Assembly: GCA_944390995.1 (NCBI GenBank)
Contig: CALXSA010000024.1
Coordinates: 1 to 18,860 of the forward strand
DNA: 18,860 nucleotides
Source of the DNA: an uncultured Clostridia bacterium
GTDB lineage: Bacteria; Bacillota_A; Clostridia; TANB77; CAG-508
Direction of reading: 5' to 3'
Positions 16,209-18,860 of the stretch are shown here, one piece after another (the first letter of the stretch is position 1; every line of letters begins with the position of its first letter). Position numbers and translations under genes: made by a program. The notes below the pieces were generated by a model, which had not been told where the DNA came from, made no database searches, and saw only the letters and a program-made list of their open reading frames with translations.

Positions 16209-16535
16209 TTATGCTACTTTTATTCCAGTATTAATCACTTCTTCTACAAAAGGTGTTTCTACATTATCAAAATCTGCTACTTCAATTAAATGTGGCTCTA
16301 TACGATAATCAATATTCCTTCTTAATTTTTTTAAATTTAATTGTTCATCAAAAACATCATTGCATTTTATATCATCAGTAATAATGGCAATATCTATATC
16401 GCTATCCTTGTGGTTTGTTCCTTTAGCATATGAACCGAATAAAATAATAGCTTTTACTTTATAATTTGCTAAAATAACTTGGACATATTTATTAACAATA
16501 TCCATTATTTCTCTATCAATAACTCTTTCAACCAT
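16209..16535 (-). CDS. Minimal nucleotidyltransferase (MNT), probable antitoxin of a HEPN/MNT pair
   Basis: 108 residues. The polymerase-beta-type nucleotidyltransferase signature GSYAKG (34-39) is followed by DSDID (44-48), giving the two catalytic Asp residues 46 and 48, with a third acidic residue plausibly in DYRIEPHL (76-83). In known pairs the MNT protein modifies or restrains the HEPN partner. ATG 16535 is preferred over an upstream in-frame ATG at 16565 because AAGGAG precedes it by 8 nt. The gene overlaps the 3' end of the HEPN gene by 31 bp, so the two are translated from one transcript. Confidence 0.85.
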   Translation of the reverse strand: MVERVIDREIMDIVNKYVQVILANYKVKAIILFGSYAKGTNHKDSDIDIAIITDDIKCNDVFDEQLNLKKLRRNIDYRIEPHLIEVADFDNVETPFVEEVINTGIKVA

Positions 16536-16906
16536 TCTCTCAACTCCTTTATATTTTCTATCCATAAGTCTGTATATTCATTTGTGCATTTTAATTCAAA
16601 TGTATATTTATAATCTCCATATCGTGCTTCCATATTAAAATCCGAAATAGTTTCAAGTAAATCTTCTTGTCTTTCAGTTAATGCTATATTCATTTTATTG
16701 GCTAAATAAGCTAATTCATGTGTTTTGGGCGCATATGGAGCACTTTTATTTATTTTAGCATAATATGCTTTTAATAGCTTTTCTATAAGTAATTGTCCGA
16801 AAAACAAAGCATATGTATTTCTATGTTTCTCTTTTAAATCCAACATAACATCGTAATCTTTGTCTGAACTTCTAATCCAATAGTTCATTAAATCTATATT
16901 ATTCAT
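16505..16906 (-). CDS. HEPN-domain protein, probable toxin partner of the MNT
   Basis: 133 residues, mostly helical. The pattern FFGQLLIEKLLKAYYAK (35-51), PKTHEL..LA (60-69) and EARYGDY (93-99) fits the HEPN family of PF05168 type. The Rx4-6H ribonuclease motif of HepT-like toxins is not visible, so RNase activity cannot be assumed. ATG 16906 is preferred over the upstream TTG/ATG codons because AAGGA lies 9 nt before it. It is the first gene of the two-gene minus-strand operon and is divergent from the pilin-like gene. Confidence 0.82.
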   Translation of the reverse strand: MNNIDLMNYWIRSSDKDYDVMLDLKEKHRNTYALFFGQLLIEKLLKAYYAKINKSAPYAPKTHELAYLANKMNIALTERQEDLLETISDFNMEARYGDYKYTFELKCTNEYTDLWIENIKELREWLKELLIEK

Positions 16907-16998
16907 ACACATCAATCCTTTCCTTAATTATATTATTATATATTGAATAATACTTTATATCCATATTTTCATAATATTTTTCAGTTCGTACTAAATAG

Positions 16999-17027
16999 AT
17001 TATATAGTATTTTGCGTTCTTTTTCAA
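16999..17027 (-). promoter_or_regulatory. Promoter of the HEPN-MNT operon
   Basis: On the minus strand TTGAAA (17022-17027), a 17-nt spacer and consensus TATAAT (16999-17004). It lies about 90 nt upstream of the HEPN start codon and is divergent from the promoter at 17068. Confidence 0.75.
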
Positions 17028-17067
17028 TTATATAAATAAAGTTTAATGAAAAATTTTAAAAAATTAC

Positions 17068-17096
17068 TTGCCAAATACATGCTTTTAGTATATTAT
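17068..17096 (+). promoter_or_regulatory. Promoter of the phase-variable pilin-like gene
   Basis: TTGCCA (17068-17073), a 17-nt spacer, then TATTAT (17091-17096). Transcription would start near 17103, about 85 nt before the upstream start codon at 17189, so the AG tract and the pilin frame lie on one transcript. Confidence 0.72.
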
Positions 17097-17112
17097 AAAT
17101 ACATACTAAAAG
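17082..17112. promoter_or_regulatory. Operator-like inverted repeat over the -10 box
   Basis: CTTTTAGTAT (17082-17091) and ATACTAAAAG (17103-17112) form perfect 10-bp arms around an 11-nt spacer covering most of the -10 box and the expected transcription start. A dimeric repressor bound here would block the promoter. No candidate regulator can be assigned in the window. Confidence 0.5.
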
Positions 17113-17188
17113 AAAACGTGTATTAAAATTAAAAAAACGCAAAATAGAACTAAGGTAAAAAGATGTATAGTAAGGGGGAAAAGCCAAA

Positions 17189-17296
<108 letters not shown>

Positions 17297-17402
17297 TGAG
17301 GGAAAAGAGAGATTAATTGAATATATATACCGAAGGACGGGCTATAGGAAAAAGCAAGAAAAAGCAAATTTTACCGAGCAGTTTAACAGCAAAAGAGCAT
17401 TT

Positions 17403-18758
17403 ATGAAAGATGACCCGTTCTTTTTGTATGTTTCAGGTAATAAGAAAAATAGTAATAACTCAAATAAAGCTAAGCAAGGGCATAAGTTAAAAGAAGAACA
17501 CAGGGCATTAACTGGTAAAAAATGGAAAACAATGTTTAATGTTCCAAAGGAAAAATTTGCAGTAGAACGAGGTATTACGCTTTTGGCTCTAATAATTACA
17601 GTGGTCATACTGATAATTTTGGCAGCAGTGACAATCAACATAACCTTGAATAGTGGACTTATTAACCAGGCAAAACAGGCAGGAGAGGACACAATGCAGG
17701 CAGCAAAAGACGAACAGCAAATGCTAGAAGACGCAGCAAGCTATATAAATGGAATATTGGCAGACACAAACAAGGCAAAAACATTAGTACAAGCATTTAA
17801 AGACGGAGAGATAGAAGTTGGAGACTACGTAGATTACACACCAGACCCACACGACCCAGTAACAGTTGGAACGGATAAGACAGGATATACTGATTCAAAT
17901 GGATACCTAGGAACAACAGACCAAACATATTCACAGGACACAACAAACACACATTGGAGAGTGCTAGGTTTAACAGAAGATGGAAATAGTGTAATGCTAT
18001 TAGGAAGTCCAATAAAACAAGCTGGAGCATCAGCAGAAAACCCATATAAGCAATACTTGTTTCTAGAAGGAGCAACGGGGTACAAGAATTGTGAAAGTAC
18101 ATTAAACGAGATATGTGGCTTATACCATAATAATAATTTGGCGCAAGAAACTAGGAGCATTAAAATAGAGGATATAAACAGGGCACTAGGTGGAATAACA
18201 GTAACATATCCAGAAGAAGGAGAACCTGGTTCAGGAACTGTCACATTAAATACGGATGGTAACAAAACAAACATAGGAGAAGTAACGCATTATCCAAGTT
18301 ATACTTACCAGAGTGGAGATTACTCACCAGAGAGTTATCCAAGTGCAGTAAGCTCAGACCAAATTGGTCAGAAAGTGAAAGCAAATGCGTATTACTATAG
18401 CATAACTGACGGTAGCGAGCCAAATTACGACTATATGCAAAGCCTAGGTTCAACAATAAGCGAGAGAGGGTATAATATGTTATCTGAGGAAACAGCAGGA
18501 AGTGGAATGTTAAAACCATACTGGCTTGCTTCATCTGGAGTTTATGCTTACTCGGACTATGCTTTCTTCGGTCCAGGGGGTGTGAACGGCAACCTTGTCG
18601 CCCTCGGAGGTATCCTCGAATTATTCAACTCGTTGGGCGGCAAAGATTTTAACTACTCTGCGGTGCGTCCCATAGTTATTCTGAAGTCTGGTGTCACAGT
18701 AGACGATGTACATAAAATAGCAGACCAACAAGAAGAAGAATGGCATGTACCTGGGTAG
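17403..18758 (+). CDS. Pilin-like surface protein with C-terminal CLec/DUF6273-type domain; probably phase-variable
   Basis: 451 residues from ATG 17403, but this frame is open back to 17229 and the start is uncertain. The 17403 ATG lacks a good SD, ATG 17532 (Met44) would give a short leader, and the best start, 17189, is out of frame by the AG-tract length. Residues 56-75 resemble a prepilin N-terminus (ERG then ITLLALII...; Gly57 at the cleavage position) without the usual Glu5, as often seen in clostridial pilin-like proteins. Next come a short helix, GDYVDYTP, HWRVLGL, GYKN...LNEICGLYHNN, IKIEDINRALGG and the C-terminal PYWLASS...VRPIVILKS pattern of DUF6273-like or C-type-lectin-type domains. 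Residues 380-419 are unusually GC-rich and C-ending in codon use. Domain family names are from memory and should be confirmed by profile search. Transcribed divergently from the HEPN operon. Confidence 0.78.
   Translation: MKDDPFFLYVSGNKKNSNNSNKAKQGHKLKEEHRALTGKKWKTMFNVPKEKFAVERGITLLALIITVVILIILAAVTINITLNSGLINQAKQAGEDTMQAAKDEQQMLEDAASYINGILADTNKAKTLVQAFKDGEIEVGDYVDYTPDPHDPVTVGTDKTGYTDSNGYLGTTDQTYSQDTTNTHWRVLGLTEDGNSVMLLGSPIKQAGASAENPYKQYLFLEGATGYKNCESTLNEICGLYHNNNLAQETRSIKIEDINRALGGITVTYPEEGEPGSGTVTLNTDGNKTNIGEVTHYPSYTYQSGDYSPESYPSAVSSDQIGQKVKANAYYYSITDGSEPNYDYMQSLGSTISERGYNMLSEETAGSGMLKPYWLASSGVYAYSDYAFFGPGGVNGNLVALGGILELFNSLGGKDFNYSAVRPIVILKSGVTVDDVHKIADQQEEEWHVPG
18540..18671 (+). other. 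Candidate variable region (diversity-generating retroelement target type)
   Basis: By hand count about 56% of bases between 18570 and 18671 are G or C, against roughly 40% in the preceding coding sequence. Eighteen of the 40 codons from 18540 to 18659 end in C and 30 end in C or T, unlike the rest of the gene. NNC/NNT runs such as AAC GGC AAC CTT GTC GCC CTC are what adenine mutagenesis of an AAC-rich template would give. The patch is at the 3' end of the gene, and a GC-rich TCTGCGGTGCGTCCC ends it, in the place of an IMH. No template repeat or reverse transcriptase is in the window. Confidence 0.45.
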
Positions 18759-18793
18759 TGGAAAAACCGACACTTTTGATACAGAGGGTGTAG

Positions 18794-18835
18794 AATACAG
18801 TGTGTAAATTAAAAAAATTGCACACTGTATTTTTT
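18794..18835 (+). terminator. Terminator of the pilin-like gene, with a competing hairpin
   Basis: AATACAGTGTG (18794-18804) pairs with CACACTGTATT (18821-18831), followed by a T run ending at 18835. The right arm can alternatively pair downstream: GCACACT (18820-18826) with AGTGTGC (18836-18842). The two structures exclude each other, an attenuator-like arrangement directly before the next gene's ribosome binding site. Confidence 0.8.
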
Positions 18836-18844
18836 AGTGTGCGG

Positions 18845-18860
18845 AAGGAGGAGAAAATAT
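18845..18860 (+). promoter_or_regulatory. Ribosome binding site of a gene beginning at or beyond the window end
   Basis: AAGGAGGAG (18845-18853) is a near-perfect Shine-Dalgarno sequence. The last two bases, AT, could be the first two of an ATG at 18859, at about 5-nt spacing. The product cannot be known from this window. Confidence 0.7.

Noticed and set aside
16095..16289. 64-residue plus-strand ORF
   Set aside because: It is AT-rich, has no SD, and overlaps the 3' end of the nucleotidyltransferase gene.

Overview
The window reads as chromosome from a low-GC, Gram-positive-type bacterium, most likely a gut-associated member of the Clostridia. This rests on the AT-rich composition, strong GGAGG-type ribosome binding sites, sigma-A-like promoters, Cys-Gln thioester surface adhesins with DUF11 and SpaA-like repeats, and a clostridial pilin-like N-terminus. 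The genus cannot be named from sequence alone.

Layout. Positions 1-430 hold two minus-strand tRNA genes (Cys-GCA and Gly-GCC) and their promoters. Positions 500-12815 hold two tandem paralogous transcription units, each made of a shared upstream regulatory region, a very large secreted adhesin gene and a near-identical terminator. Adhesin 1 has a thioester domain, five DUF11-like modules and a membrane anchor. Adhesin 2 is an enlarged version with seven DUF11-like modules, three SpaA/CnaB-like domains and the same ends. Positions 12843-15652 hold a three-gene operon: a membrane-anchored Ig-like protein, a CmpB-family membrane protein and a GGDEF protein with a degenerate receiver. A hairpin formed by a dispersed repeat closes it. 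Positions 15653-16208 are mostly non-coding and contain a decayed C-terminal fragment of a pilin-like gene. Positions 16209-16906 hold a minus-strand HEPN/nucleotidyltransferase pair, and 17068-18836 a plus-strand pilin-like surface protein gene with its terminator. The last bases carry the ribosome binding site of a gene beyond the window.

Most interesting points. (1) The pilin-like gene is preceded by an (AG)18 tract inside an ORF that has its own start codon. As sequenced this ORF stops early, but gaining one AG unit or losing two would fuse it to the pilin frame, which is open all the way back to the tract. This looks like an undescribed phase-variable switch, OFF in this sequence. (2) The C-terminus of the same protein contains a GC-rich patch dominated by NNC/NNT codons, as expected of a diversity-generating retroelement target, and a remnant of a paralogous C-terminus lies 2.8 kb upstream. 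(3) A 29-bp dispersed repeat occurs as a near-perfect inverted pair between the adhesin genes, as a hairpin after the GGDEF gene, and as a translated copy inside adhesin 2. (4) Both adhesin genes share an unusual upstream region with TGTAAT half-sites, 11 bp apart in adhesin 1, and a TCCGTAAGCA box.

Taken together the window looks like a surface-variation locus: covalent adhesins whose module number can change by recombination, a slippage-switched and possibly hypermutated pilin-like protein, and a nearby c-di-GMP-type signalling gene. The functional links between these genes are inference.
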